In this document: in pieces, positions 12,679 to 25,765 of the stretch | Numbering within the stretch: position 1 is the stretch's first letter | How the letters are laid out: each line of letters opens with the position of its first letter | Origin: Schistosoma haematobium | Taxonomy: Eukaryota; Platyhelminthes; Trematoda; Strigeidida; Schistosomatidae | Assembly: GCF_000699445.3 (NCBI RefSeq) | Contig: NC_067198.1 | Location: 20,292,536-20,356,535, forward strand | DNA: 64,000 nucleotides | Direction of reading: 5' to 3' | Position numbers and translations under genes: made by a program | The notes under the pieces: model-generated | What the model was told of the DNA's origin: nothing | Seen by the model: only the letters and a program-made list of their open reading frames with translations | Database searches by the model: none

Positions 12679-15600
12679 CAATTGAAGGTAATTCCAATCA
12701 GTAAGTATTGAATAAACTTGTTATATTGTAATGTATTCATCTATAATTCATAAAGTCATTTATATATGATGAGTACACTAACTACTTACTTATAAACAGT
12801 TTTATCAATGATAATTATGCGAAAAATTGTTTTATTTTTCTATATAGCAATCTTAAAATTTAATTGATAGATATATCATTTTAATTTTTGACACGGACTT
12901 TTAAATGACTTTCCGATCTCTTGAAGTTCTCTTACACTTGAGCGTTGAACAAGGGGATGAAGGGTGGGAGTTTGAAAAAAGCTTTGCGTCAAAGTTAACG
13001 TTGTGTTAAGAATTATTGTATGATTAGAAAATTCTGGAAACTTCTGGAAATACAGTAAACTCAGTGAGAGCATAGTCTATTACTCAACCTGAGTGTGACA
13101 AATAATTCACCGTTTATGCAGAAATTTATGGAGAGCTTCCATTGAACTCTGATTGAATGAAGTATTTTAAACCGTTTTTGTAAACTCCGAAAGGCTATTT
13201 TGAGGACTTTTCAAGGGCTCGAAAATCTGTCAATTCATTTTCTCAAAGTGGGGTAAGTAATAAATTTGTTCAAATTCTAGTAATGAGCTACGACTGGTGA
13301 ATTTCATCTATGACGTTTTTCAGACAATTAACCACTGTAGGGGATAGTTAGCCAGTACTGCTAACCGGATGAATTAGAACAGGTACACCATTAGATCACG
13401 GCTGATTGGTCTAGGGGTCAAGCATTTTCATGCAATACCTGAATGTTCTGTGTTTGGATCCCGATGGGTTGTGGATGAACGTTTGTGCGGGGTCACTTAT
13501 TGGGACGAAACTGACATTCTTAGCTTTTAGGTTTTAAGTGATGGTTTAACTAAAATCTGTCTTTGATGTTTAACTACGAAAATTATATTGGTCAATTGCT
13601 TTTCTGTTAGATGATTTTTAATGAATTATGAAATCTTACTGATATGATAACATACTGGTTTAAATGAGTAGAACATTCACCACTAAACAGTATCTCATCA
13701 AGCTCAATATTTTGCTTGTCTTTGTTTATTTTCAAAGTCTGATTGGCTAATTTACTTAATAATGGAAGAGTATTATCACAGACGTTTCCACATTGAGGAA
13801 TTTTATACTTTTCCTTCACTCCATTAACCAACTTACCTTCATCTTTACTTTATAGCATGAACAGAAACTACCTAATTTAATGGCCATCGAGTAAAGTTGG
13901 TTTGCTAAAGCAAGTCATCCATTGAACTAGTGGTCCATAGTACAATGCTAAAGTTGGAAGAAGTTTATCTGAAGAAGGTTTTTAAAGTGTTGAAATATTT
14001 TTTTAGTTTAATTTTTTACTTCCTAAATTTATACTTGCAACAAAATTTTTATATTCGTAATGTTTTCTTTTTAAAGAAAATTCCCATTCGCCAACAAATA
14101 AACAACATATTAACTGACGTAGACCGTTCTCTATATATACATGAACTTAGTTTTATCTGACCGACACTGGCATATACATAAAAGTGTTCACATGGTTATC
14201 ATAATCAATAACATAGATCAGAATCAGTTACTGTGTAGTACAGTTATTCACTATATATCTACCCTTAAATTTTTAGTTTCAAAATTATTTTATACATTTT
14301 TATTTATTTTAGGAATTTTATTCTCTCTTATCTAATCAAACTATTTTTAGTTAATCTTTCTACTTTTACTGATATTGTGACAACTGTATCATTTATCTTG
14401 ATGATTTCATCTGGTTATGTTGATGTAATACGGAAACATGAATCAGTGTACACGTTGAGTATAGTCGACAAACGGACTGAAATACAATAAGTTCTCAGTT
14501 TGAAATTATGTTTAATAGGATATATTTGATAAAAATTATTATAACTGTTAGTAGTGCTAGTAATAATAGTAATAGTAATGGTATTAGTGCTGTAGACCAT
14601 TTTTATTTGAACTTTTTCAAAATTAAATTGATATCATCACTCAATGATATTAATAGGTAAACAAAATGTACGTGTTTCCAGTATTTAGTATATCACATTA
14701 TTTCTTTATTGTTAATCTTTGTTATTTTGGTTAGTTATGTCCGAAAAATACTCAAGAATAAATTAGATTATGATATGTTTGTGGTATAATTTACTTAAAT
14801 GATTAATTATTATTCATTTTATCATTAAAGCAGAAATAAGAACAAATTCAAATGAATATCATTATTTGAAATGGTATTACCGTATATTAATTAATCATTG
14901 TATAATAATTCACGAGTTGTTGTAGGATCATATTGGTCACTATTCAATAATCATTCAGTATAAATATCTCAATAATACTGAACATAGGTTTAGGAGTCGA
15001 ATAGTTCAGTAGTTCTTTTTCTAGCTCTGAAAGTGTATTATGCTTATTCGGATTTCATGCAAACTATCAGTTTCGTCATAAATAAATTCAAGACGATGTG
15101 AAATCTAGTTAACAGGGCATCCTGTCAACAAATTAACATTAATACCACTTTGATAACATGACCTTATTTATTGACAATATTTATCAAAAGGTTGAATTAT
15201 TGATTTTTTCATGCAAAACTATATTTATATTCTAAAATGAATATCGACTATTCTTTCTTCCTATCTGTTCATTTATGGTAACATAAATATTGATCTGCTA
15301 CAGTCTTTCCATCTCATTTGTGACACTACCAGAAATTATACAATCAGTTATTCTATTGTTCCCTACTGATCATTAATTATATAGACTGTTTGAAATCTGT
15401 AAAGATGCTATGATAATCTCATATGTTCCTGCATCATGGAACAAAGGCAAACACCCAAATGATATATTTTGAAATAAATAATAGCAGCAGTATATAATCG
15501 ACCTATTAAAGTTTGCTTTTATATTGGTCTTTGTAGAGTTTATAGTGTAAAGCTACCTGAAATTTAATTAATCTTTTCACAAACTGAAATATTACAGCTT

Positions 15601-16735
15601 AGTTTAGTCGGCTATCATTACTGTCTCATTCTACTGGTTAGTAAGTTCATCAAACAATCGCTTCATATTATTGTTATTATTATTATTATCAATATTATTT
15701 GTAACTTTACTTCAGACATCGAGAATTGAAAAGAAAAAGAATGTTATTTTATAGATTTTAACATAATGTTATTTCATTACTTCAATGCTCTGAAAACATC
15801 ATAAAATTTATAACCGATTAGTCACTGATTAGTGAATGATATGATCTTTGTGGAGTCCTTCGGTTCTGATTGAATTCTGTTGATCCAGTTGTAATGTGCC
15901 CTCTAGTCTAAATGACTTTTAATGACATTTAATGTTCTATATTGAGGCGTTAGATAGTTAGAGCTGATTAACAGGAATCTGCCAACATTACATTGTTCAT
16001 TACTGAATGATCAACCAATTGTGAAAGTTTATTCTTACAGAATGTCAGTTGTAGTCTGAATTTGCTTTGGTTAGAATATGAGTATTCTCAGTAACTTATT
16101 ATTTCTTCATATTTAACTAGGAAACTATAAGTGTGACGTCATGAATTGTATAGATTTGAATTTTTTCATTCTTCATACTCGAAATTGAAATTCCTCAGTT
16201 TCTAGTTACATACGATATTTCAAAAGATCTGATTATATTTAGATTAGTGAATAGTAATGAAATCCTTACGAAAACGTTTTTTTAATGTTCAAGAAAATTT
16301 ATTTGAATCTACTTACTTCTGGGTATTGATATTAAGGTTTCATACAATCAATTCTTGTTTAAAAATAATAAAGAATTACATTTTCGGCTACTAAATCATA
16401 GTAATTCCTAAAATGTTTCATATGTTTCTAATTCGTAATTACACTCTACATACTGATTCAATAATTTATGAGTTGGTATTACGATCTATATGAATTTCCG
16501 AAATGATATTTTGCAATTTATTTCACTGACTGATTTTGATTTAACAACTATTAAAATCTATGAAGCACTGGATGTTTTTTTGTCCTAGTATATGACTTTT
16601 GAGCAGTACTCATTTACAAGTTGACCATAGATGAAGCTCAAAACCTTCAGGTCTGTCAGAAAAAGCTTGACCTTTCGAATAGTAAGCCAAAACTAAGTGA
16701 TCTGTATGTGAAATTTCAGTCAATTCACTATGATG
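12679..16735 (+). repeat. Tandem segmental duplication, copy 1 (4057 bp)
   Basis: The 4057-bp unit is followed directly by a second copy. It begins CAATTGAAGGTAATTCC at 12,679 and ends CTATGATG at 16,735. The junctions share only a few bases (TGAT with one mismatch), so no long repeat mediated it. The unit holds one decayed SINE-H (13,399-13,580) and otherwise unannotated DNA. Open frames inside, such as 13,607-13,831 minus (74 codons), are duplicated with the unit but have no recognisable domain. Confidence 0.97.
13399..13582 (+). mobile_element. Decayed SINE-H inside duplication copy 1
   Basis: A-box region GGCTGATTGGTCTAGGGGTC, B-box-like TGTTTGGATCCCG, and a residual ribozyme block GGGACGAAACTGACATTC. 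Old copy, present before the tandem duplication. Confidence 0.65.
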
Positions 16736-19700
16736 CAATTGAAGGTAATTCCAATCAGTAAGTATTGAATAAACTTGTTATATTGTAATGTATTCATCTA
16801 TAATTCATAAAGTCATTTATATATGATGAGTACACTAACTACTTACTTATAAACAGTTTTATCAATGATAATTATGCGAAAAATTGTTTTATTTTTCTAT
16901 ATAGCAATCTTAAAATTTAATTGATAGATATATCATTTTAATTTTTGACACGGACTTTTAAATGACTTTCCGATCTCTTGAAGTTCTCTTACACTTGAGC
17001 GTTGAACAAGGGGATGAAGGGTGGGAGTTTGAAAAAAGCTTTGCGTCAAAGTTAACGTTGTGTTAAGAATTATTGTATGATTAGAAAATTCTGGAAACTT
17101 CTGGAAATACAGTAAACTCAGTGAGAGCATAGTCTATTACTCAACCTGAGTGTGACAAATAATTCACCGTTTATGCAGAAATTTATGGAGAGCTTCCATT
17201 GAACTCTGATTGAATGAAGTATTTTAAACCGTTTTTGTAAACTCCGAAAGGCTATTTTGAGGACTTTTCAAGGGCTCGAAAATCTGTCAATTCATTTTCT
17301 CAAAGTGGGGTAAGTAATAAATTTGTTCAAATTCTAGTAATGAGCTACGACTGGTGAATTTCATCTATGACGTTTTTCAGACAATTAACCACTGTAGGGG
17401 ATAGTTAGCCAGTACTGCTAACCGGATGAATTAGAACAGGTACACCATTAGATCACGGCTGATTGGTCTAGGGGTCAAGCATTTTCATGCAATACCTGAA
17501 TGTTCTGTGTTTGGATCCCGATGGGTTGTGGATGAACGTTTGTGCGGGGTCACTTATTGGGACGAAACTGACATTCTTAGCTTTTAGGTTTTAAGTGATG
17601 GTTTAACTAAAATCTGTCTTTGATGTTTAACTACGAAAATTATATTGGTCAATTGCTTTTCTGTTAGATGATTTTTAATGAATTATGAAATCTTACTGAT
17701 ATGATAACATACTGGTTTAAATGAGTAGAACATTCACCACTAAACAGTATCTCATCAAGCTCAATATTTTGCTTGTCTTTGTTTATTTTCAAAGTCTGAT
17801 TGGCTAATTTACTTAATAATGGAAGAGTATTATCACAGACGTTTCCACATTGAGGAATTTTATACTTTTCCTTCACTCCATTAACCAACTTACCTTCATC
17901 TTTACTTTATAGCATGAACAGAAACTACCTAATTTAATGGCCATCGAGTAAAGTTGGTTTGCTAAAGCAAGTCATCCATTGAACTAGTGGTCCATAGTAC
18001 AATGCTAAAGTTGGAAGAAGTTTATCTGAAGAAGGTTTTTAAAGTGTTGAAATATTTTTTTAGTTTAATTTTTTACTTCCTAAATTTATACTTGCAACAA
18101 AATTTTTATATTCGTAATGTTTTCTTTTTAAAGAAAATTCCCATTCGCCAACAAATAAACAACATATTAACTGACGTAGACCGTTCTCTATATATACATG
18201 AACTTAGTTTTATCTGACCGACACTGGCATATACATAAAAGTGTTCACATGGTTATCATAATCAATAACATAGATCAGAATCAGTTACTGTGTAGTACAG
18301 TTATTCACTATATATCTACCCTTAAATTTTTAGTTTCAAAATTATTTTATACATTTTTATTTATTTTAGGAATTTTATTCTCTCTTATCTAATCAAACTA
18401 TTTTTAGTTAATCTTTCTACTTTTACTGATATTGTGACAACTGTATCATTTATCTTGATGATTTCATCTGGTTATGTTGATGTAATACGGAAACATGAAT
18501 CAGTGTACACGTTGAGTATAGTCGACAAACGGACTGAAATACAATAAGTTCTCAGTTTGAAATTATGTTTAATAGGATATATTTGATAAAAATTATTATA
18601 ACTGTTAGTAGTGCTAGTAATAATAGTAATAGTAATGGTATTAGTGCTGTAGACCATTTTTATTTGAACTTTTTCAAAATTAAATTGATATCATCACTCA
18701 ATGATATTAATAGGTAAACAAAATGTACGTGTTTCCAGTATTTAGTATATCACATTATTTCTTTATTGTTAATCTTTGTTATTTTGGTTAGTTATGTCCG
18801 AAAAATACTCAAGAATAAATTAGATTATGATATGTTTGTGGTATAATTTACTTAAATGATTAATTATTATTCATTTTATCATTAAAGCAGAAATAAGAAC
18901 AAATTCAAATGAATATCATTATTTGAAATGGTATTACCGTATATTAATTAATCATTGTATAATAATTCACGAGTTGTTGTAGGATCATATTGGTCACTAT
19001 TCAATAATCATTCAGTATAAATATCTCAATAATACTGAACATAGGTTTAGGAGTCGAATAGTTCAGTAGTTCTTTTTCTAGCTCTGAAAGTGTATTATGC
19101 TTATTCGGATTTCATGCAAACTATCAGTTTCGTCATAAATAAATTCAAGACGATGTGAAATCTAGTTAACAGGGCATCCTGTCAACAAATTAACATTAAT
19201 ACCACTTTGATAACATGACCTTATTTATTGACAATATTTATCAAAAGGTTGAATTATTGATTTTTTTCATGCAAAACTATATTTATATTCTAAAATGAAT
19301 ATCGACTATTCTTTCTTCCTATCTGTTCATTTATGGTAACATAAATATTGATCTGCTACAGTCTTTCCATCTCATTTGTGACACTACCAGAAATTATACA
19401 ATCAGTTATTCTATTGTTCCCTACTGATCATTAATTATATAGACTGTTTGAAATCTGTAAAGATGCTATGATAATCTCATATGTTCCTGCATCATGGAAC
19501 AAAGGCAAACACCCAAATGATATATTTTGAAATAAATAATAGCAGCAGTATATAATCGACCTATTAAAGTTTGCTTTTATATTGGTCTTTGTAGAGTTTA
19601 TAGTGTAAAGCTACCTGAAATTTAATTAATCTTTTCACAAACTGAAATATTACAGCTTAGTTTAGTCGGCTATCATAACTGTCTCATTCTACTGGTTAGT

Positions 19701-20793
19701 AAGTTCATCAAACAATCGCTTCATATTATTGTTATTATTATTATTATCAATATTATTTGTAACTTTACTTCAGACATCGAGAATTGAAAAGAAAAAGAAT
19801 GTTATTTTATAGATTTTAACATAATGTTATTTCATTACTTCAATGCTCTGAAAACATCATAAAATTTATAACCGATTAGTCACTGATTAGTGAATGATAT
19901 GATCTTTGTGGAGTCCTTCGGTTCTGATTGAATTCTGTTGATCCAGTTGTAATGTGCCCTCTAGTCTAAATGACTTTTAATGACATTTAATGTTCTATAT
20001 TGAGGCGTTAGATAGTTAGAGCTGATTAACAGGAATCTGCCAACATTACATTGTTCATTACTGAATGATCAACCAATTGTGAAAGTTTATTCTTACAGAA
20101 TGTCAGTTGTAGTCTGAATTTGCTTTGGTTAGAATATGAGTATTCTCAGTAACTTATTATTTCTTCATATTTAACTAGGAAACTATAAGTGTGACGTCAT
20201 GAATTGTATAGATTTGAATTTTTTCATTCTTCATACTCGAAATTGAAATTCCTCAGTTTCTAGTTACATACGATATTTCAAAAGATCTGATTATATTTAG
20301 ATTAGTGAATAGTAATGAAATCCTTACGAAAACGTTTTTTTAATGTTCAAGAAAATTTATTTGAATCTACTTACTTCTGGGTATTGTTATTAAGGTTTCA
20401 TACAATCAATTCTTGTTTAAAAATAATAAAGAATTACATTTTCGGCTACTAAATCATAGTAATTCCTAAAATGTTTCATATGTTTCTAATTCGTAATTAC
20501 ACTCTACATACTGATTCAATAATTTATGAGTTGGTATTACGATCTATATGAATTTCCGAAATGATATTTTGCAATTTATTTCACTGACTGATTTTGATTA
20601 AACAACTATTAAAATCTATGAAGCACTGGATGTTTTTTTGTCCTAGTATATGACTTTTGAGCAGTACTCATTTACAAGTTGACCATAGATGAAGCTCAAA
20701 ACCTTCAGGTCTGTCAGAAAAAGCTTGACCTTTCGAATAGTAAGCCAAAACTAAGTGATCTGTATGTGAAATTTCAGTCAATTCACTATGATG
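16736..20793 (+). repeat. Tandem segmental duplication, copy 2 (4058 bp)
   Basis: Nearly identical to 12,679-16,735. The differences I found are one extra T in the T run near 19,261-19,268, and three T/A changes: 15,619 T to 19,677 A, 16,329 A to 20,387 T, 16,542 T to 20,600 A. That is about 99.9% identity, so the duplication is either very recent or an assembly product in which two haplotypes were laid end to end. Confidence 0.97.
17456..17639 (+). mobile_element. Decayed SINE-H inside duplication copy 2
   Basis: Duplicate of the SINE remnant at 13,399-13,582, carried along by the segmental duplication and not an independent insertion. Confidence 0.65.
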
Positions 20794-21197
20794 CTCGTTC
20801 ATTATCCATCACCATTGCTGAGTAACTACTTTATTTTTGACATGGTTGAACTCCACTGCTTATAGCTTCTCATTGGAACTTGAAGAATCACTTCTCATAC
20901 TTTATACTTAGAGGAAACAATTGTTCATTCTTTTATGTTATCCAGTGGTTGTTTTATGATAATGTTATTTGAATAGTTACAATTCGCCTGTTTATTTGTA
21001 TTGTTATGATCACTATATCAGATGATAGACTAGCTAAAATGTTGACTGCCTAAATATCACTCGATGACTCATCCTCAACCCCATATATATATGTACTCAA
21101 ATAATATTATTAGCTTTTACTTTGCCTTGCTTGCGTTCTTATACAGTTTGACTATAAATTTACCTATGCAATTGCTCGTATACATTTATTCGCCTCT
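20794..21197. other. Unique flank between duplication and RTE
   Basis: No gene or known repeat. A very short AT run lies near 21,085. Confidence 0.4.
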
Positions 21198-21208
21198 GCT
21201 TCAAATTC
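21198..21208. repeat. Target-site duplication, left
   Basis: GCTTCAAATTC, repeated exactly at 22,245-22,255 immediately after the TAAG tail of the RTE insertion. Confidence 0.9.
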
Positions 21209-22244
21209 TACGGAGTTCCTGAAAAGATTGTCAATATTATCCGGAACTCATACGACGGACGGCAGTGCAAAGTGGTTCATGGAGAACAGCTGACAGATGC
21301 ATTCCAAGTAAGGACCGGAGTCAGACAAGGCTGTCTACTCTCTCCCTTCCTCTTTCTTCTGGTGGTCGACTGGATTATGAAGACCTCGACATCTGAGGGA
21401 GAACACGGAATACAATGGACAGCTCAGAATCAATTAAACGATTTGGACTTCGCAGATGACCTGTCCCTCTTATCCCAAACACATGAATAAATGCAGATAA
21501 AGGCAGCCAGTGTAGTAGCAGTCTCTGCATCAGTAGGCCTCAACATACACAGGGGGAAAACCAAGGTCCTCAAATTCAGAACGGAGAACAGCAATCCAAT
21601 CACTCTTGATGGCGAAACTCTGGAAGGTGTAGAATCCTTCACATACCTGAGAAGCATCATCGATGAACAAGGAGGTTCAGATGCAGGCGTAAAGGCGAGG
21701 GCTGGCAAAGCAAGGGTCGCATTCCTACAATTGAAGAACATATGGAACTCAAAACAACTTTGAACCACTATCAAATTGAGGATCTTCAATACGAACGTCA
21801 TGGCAGTTCTAATGTACGGAGCTGAAACTTGGAGAACTACAACAACCGTCATCAAGAAGATGCGAGTATTTATAAATAGTTGTCTACGCAAGATACTCAA
21901 CAATCATTGGTTGGATACCATCAGCAACAGCCTTCTCTGGGAGAGAACAAACCAGCTTCCAGCAGAAGAGGAAATTAGGAAAAGACGATGGAAATGGATA
22001 GGACATGCATTACGCAAATCATCAAACCGCATCATGAGGCAAGCCCCAACTTGAAATCCTGAAGGGAAGCGGGAAAGAGGAAGGCCAGAGAACACATTAC
22101 ACCGGGAAATGGAAGCAGATATGAAAAGGATAAATAACAACTGGAAGGAGCTGGAAAGGATTGTCCAGGATAGGGTTGAATGTAGAATGTGATGAGCGGC
22201 CTATGCTCCTTCACGAGGAGTAACAGGCGTAAGTAAGTAAGTAA
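21209..22244 (+). pseudogene. 5'-truncated RTE (SR2-like) reverse transcriptase
   Basis: This is the C-terminal half of an RTE-type endonuclease-reverse transcriptase. The frame opens at 21,209 (YGVPEKIVNIIRNSYDG). It shows the reverse transcriptase motif GVRQGCLLSP (near 21,316-21,345), then the FADD catalytic box in LDFADDLSLL (near 21,445), then the thumb and C-terminal region ([26 protein letters not shown]). One frame runs through with no frameshift, but is broken by in-frame stops at 21,488-21,490, 21,761-21,763 and 22,052-22,054 and at the end near 22,190. The endonuclease domain is missing through 5' truncation. The element ends GGAGTAACAGGCG plus (TAAG)n and is bounded by 11-bp target duplications. 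It is dead but fairly young; the name SR2-like comes from recall of the family. Confidence 0.92.
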
Positions 22245-22255
22245 GCTTCAAATTC
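22245..22255. repeat. Target-site duplication, right
   Basis: GCTTCAAATTC, the exact partner of 21,198-21,208. Confidence 0.9.
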
Positions 22256-22416
22256 ACTCGATGCACTTATAGCTTTGTGTTCCGCGCTATCCGCTAATAA
22301 ACTGTATTTGCCGCTTCTCATTGCCTTCTGATTTCAAATACCATTGTGATTTATATTATAAAGGTTATCATGGTAATGAATTAACGAAGCAAAGCCACTA
22401 TTAAGTAATATTATAC

Positions 22417-22420
<4 letters not shown>

Positions 22421-22452
<32 letters not shown>
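22421..22452. repeat. (AT)n microsatellite
   Basis: About 32 bases of AT alternation. Confidence 0.97.
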
Positions 22453-22454
<2 letters not shown>

Positions 22455-23071
22455 ATCATGTGTCCATTAACATATACATCAGGAAACTATTAAATCAGAA
22501 AATTACTGCATCAATTTGTTAGAAAATTATTGGGGAAAGAAAACAAAAGTATATTTTATTTATTTATAAATTAATTCTAAGTTGAACACTACAATATTGT
22601 ACTTCATTTTACATGCTCATACATGTGTACATCGAAAGAAACAAACATTCACATTTAAGTATATACATAATATACATATATAAACAGTCACATAGATTAC
22701 ATTTACATTTTATATTTTGTACAAGATTGACGTAATGATAGAAAAGATTTGTGATTTTCACTATAAAAAAAGGAGAAATAATTTACATACATTTATGAAC
22801 ACATAAAAAACATAACTAAATACTTCAGAATAGACGAAGGTGAACTTGAATGAACATTTCGGAAATTCAACTGTCAATTTTAGTAAATGTCAATTATTAT
22901 CTTATATAAGGTATGAATCGGCATAGACAAACATATGCCTCGATACACATATATAAGTGTAAATGTACTAATATAATGCAGTACACTCTTAACTAGACAA
23001 GTTATATGATTGTTTTATTTTGAAAAAAGAAAATTATTCAAGTGATTGTTGAAACATATTTGTCACTCATA
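22453..23071. other. AT-rich DNA, no gene seen
   Basis: Several ATACATAT-type patches. No coding signal. Confidence 0.4.
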
Positions 23072-23102
<31 letters not shown>

Positions 23103-23108
23103 GTGATG
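23072..23108. repeat. (GAT)n trinucleotide repeat
   Basis: Ten or more GAT units, slightly interrupted near the right end (GATGGTGATG). Confidence 0.95.
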
Positions 23109-23378
23109 AAGAGAACAAATAGATCATATTACACGAGTAATGAGTGAAAAATTAATTGTTGTTCATTATAAATCGGATTAATATTCTAGTAATTAGATCA
23201 CTTGATTAAATAATAAGTGTAAATAAATGGAAGATAATGAAAGAATCTACTATGATTTGAATAGGAGAAACTGTCAGTTCTATAAATGGTAGATTGAATT
23301 TATAACTAAAATGTAAATAAAATTTATTATTTGTCGATATTTTTATAAATTTAATCATCAGCCTAACAATAAAACAAT

Positions 23379-23545
23379 GTGGATTCGAATCCAGAGGGAT
23401 GAGATCGTGGATGTGCACTGCTAAGGAGTCTCACACTAGGACGAAATGACCGTTCAGTGCTTACAGGTTTTCCATGGTGCTATAGCTTCAATTGACTCAT
23501 AAACTCAACTATTAAGTTACTATAATATCCATAAAACCTCTTTCT
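23379..23545 (+). mobile_element. SINE-H copy lacking the A-box head
   Basis: Starts at the B box (GTGGATTCGAATCC) and runs through ribozyme block and tail. Stem I GCACTG and CAGTGC are both intact, and so are the GGAC and GAAA parts, but the core reads CTAAGGA (G5 changed to A) and the cleavage triplet is GTT. The tail ends ACTATAATATCCATAAAACC. Confidence 0.78.
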
Positions 23546-23810
23546 GATAATAATTTTTAGTTGTTTTTTTAAACAGAAAATTTTTCTTAGTTAAATGATT
23601 ATTAACAATGTCCACATTATTTGAAAAACAACTCCGTTCAAGTGGTCAATAGTAATAAATCTGTTTTGAGTTCTATTTCATTTGTTTTCACTGACAGTTT
23701 TAACGTCAGTCAACATCCGTACAACATCATCATCAAAGGTAGGAGGAAAGTATAACTATAGAGGTATATTTGATTTTTGTTATCGACTGAATAAACCAAA
23801 TCGAAATGTA
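23546..23810. other. Spacer between SINE-H and Smα pair
   Basis: No recognisable feature. Confidence 0.35.
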
Positions 23811-24262
23811 TTCACTTGGTGTTGTTTACTTGTATCTTCCCATTAAAGTTTAAGGCTGAAATTGATTAGTCTATTATTGGCATATGTGCATCCTGTGCGG
23901 ACTGCCCTGATATTGCCTGAAGTCACAAGCTTTATAAACAAAGATGGGTAGTGGATAGCAGCGGAATCCAGGATGCGCGTTTCGTCTTGTTTGGGACTTT
24001 GTCATCTGAAGACTGGTAAATTGCAGTCCTAACTAACAATCTGAAGACTCAAGTACAACATACCAATTGAATTTAAATACTCCACTCCATTGCACAGGCA
24101 AGCGGCTATCAGGGCTCTGTGTCGACGGCGTTTGAAGCGAACGGTACTGGGTTAGAGTACCGGAATGAACACCAACCCTGATATGCAAGTACATCCCGCT
24201 GACGAGTCTCAAATAGGACGAAATGCGCGTCCTGGATCCCACTGCCAGCCACTATTCATCAA
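23811..24262. mobile_element. Inverted pair of Smα hammerhead SINEs
   Basis: The minus-strand copy (23,811-24,015) contains, in its own direction, a decayed ribozyme, TTTGTTTATAAAGC, GCACATATGCCAAT and a tail ending CAAGTGAAT. The plus-strand copy (24,024-24,262) has an A-box region, a tRNA-like head with ACGGTACTGGGTTAGAGTAC, then a nearly intact hammerhead (24,193-24,237). The segment that lies after the ribozyme in the left copy lies before the tRNA head in the right copy, as expected if units come from head-to-tail or circular templates. Smα with its hammerhead is published for Schistosoma. Confidence 0.85.
24193..24237 (+). ncRNA. Smα hammerhead ribozyme, nearly intact
   Basis: Stem I ATCCCG (24,193-24,198) pairs with CTGGAT (24,232-24,237) with one mismatch. 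The core is CTGACGA (24,199-24,205, fits CTGANGA). Stem II GTCT/GGAC closes AAATA-type loop sequence, followed by GAAA (24,220-24,223), a very short stem III and GTC at 24,229-24,231. Cleavage would be after C24,231. The minimal stem III is normal for Smα ribozymes. Confidence 0.78.
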
Positions 24263-25765
24263 ATCAAAACGATCCAATAAAAAAATGCTTACTCGTTAGA
24301 AATATTTTCACAATCTGTGTAACTTAATAAAAGTGTATACAAGAATAAATTTGATGATATACACTTATTATGTACATTAAATCTCACTATGCAACATGAG
24401 AAGGCAATGAATATGAAAGTATAATTGCCAAGACTGAATCACTGCGTACATACACCTTGGGTATGGTGGATTCAGGTAAGGAACATGTAGAATGAGAGTT
24501 CTACAGAAGCATAATTAATTCCTTCAGTTATATGCCTGCTGAAAAACTCATCAACCGCTTGTTTTAAGAACAGTCGAAACTACTCGGACTTTTTCTTAAC
24601 AACATGTGTGAAGTTTGGATAATTCACGTTTATACCATCGCCATGATGAAATGCTGTTTTATTCTTTTCAGTTGTAATAAAGGTATACTACTTTGGATCT
24701 TTCTGGATAACGTAAATCATATTAATTTAGAGTAGAAATGAAAATTTTAAACATATATTCCACAAAACAAATCAACTCATTTCGATTTTTGTAAACTAGG
24801 AGCTTCAAATATGAGGCAAATCCAATTTTTTTATATTGTAAAGTGTATAAACTGCTTTAAGCATTATACTAGACAGAAATAAGCTATGAAATAACCCGGG
24901 ATGTCAGTAATTATATCAATAAACGTAGGAAATTTATGTCAGGAACCAGACCGACAAAATATCATAATTTCGATTCGGAGAAACCCTATGGATCCTAGAT
25001 AAACTTTAGAAGCCCTATATTTACTGTTCTATGTTATAAACGGTTGTATCATCTTAAGCATAACATGTTAATCGACAAGTATCAGTTCAGTGAGTTTGTG
25101 GAGACTAACTTCCCCTCAGAGTGAATCTCATACAATAAACCAATGTTAATAAATCTGTACATGACGATGACAAAAGCTTTTATGATAACCATTCACTGAT
25201 CAGATAATCAGAGCAGTCTGATCGGATACTGATGGAATGATAACTGGGAAATCCTTACTTTAACTTATTATAAATAGTTATCGTACTGTTGAGTTCTATG
25301 AAGAAAGTTTAAAAGTTAACTCAATCATTGTATAGAATAGATCAAAATGATATAAATTCATTTCAACTATACAATTTGTTTATCGTTTCATAATATAAGA
25401 AGTGAATGTAGCAATGATAATGTAGTTTATATTATTATTAAAAAAATTTCCATTAATTTACACTCATTCTATTTGTACATAATTTATGTTGGAGACGAAT
25501 AATTTTGGAACGTGATAAAATATGAGCGCATTTCTATATTATACGTGACTACTTATTTAAAAATTGGATCTTTTTCAAAATGATTTATAGTAACTTATAG
25601 ATTAAATGAATCTGATTCAGTTCTTTGAACTGGATGAATTCAGTCATATAGTTTTCACTGTTTCTTTAAGCAATATAAACAGTACAAACTTCAGATAGAA
25701 GTGTATCATTAGAATTCCTTACATATGATGGTAATTATGGTTACAAAATTAAATAGCATCACAAT
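24263..25765. other. AT-rich non-coding stretch
   Basis: No gene, no recognised repeat. Confidence 0.4.

Noticed and set aside
13607..13831. 74-codon minus-strand frame with a good donor-like AAG/GTAAGT just upstream (13,830-13,845), duplicated at 17,664-17,888.
   Set aside because: No domain recognised, no matching acceptor or partner exon, and it repeats only because the whole 4-kb unit is duplicated.
21430..21903. 157-codon minus-strand frame, the second-longest in the window.
   Set aside because: It is antisense to the RTE reverse transcriptase coding strand, which shows the real family motifs.
24033..24242. Frames across Smα copies (also 34,719-34,976 and 52,754-52,978).
   Set aside because: Same reason: translation of a non-coding ribozyme SINE.
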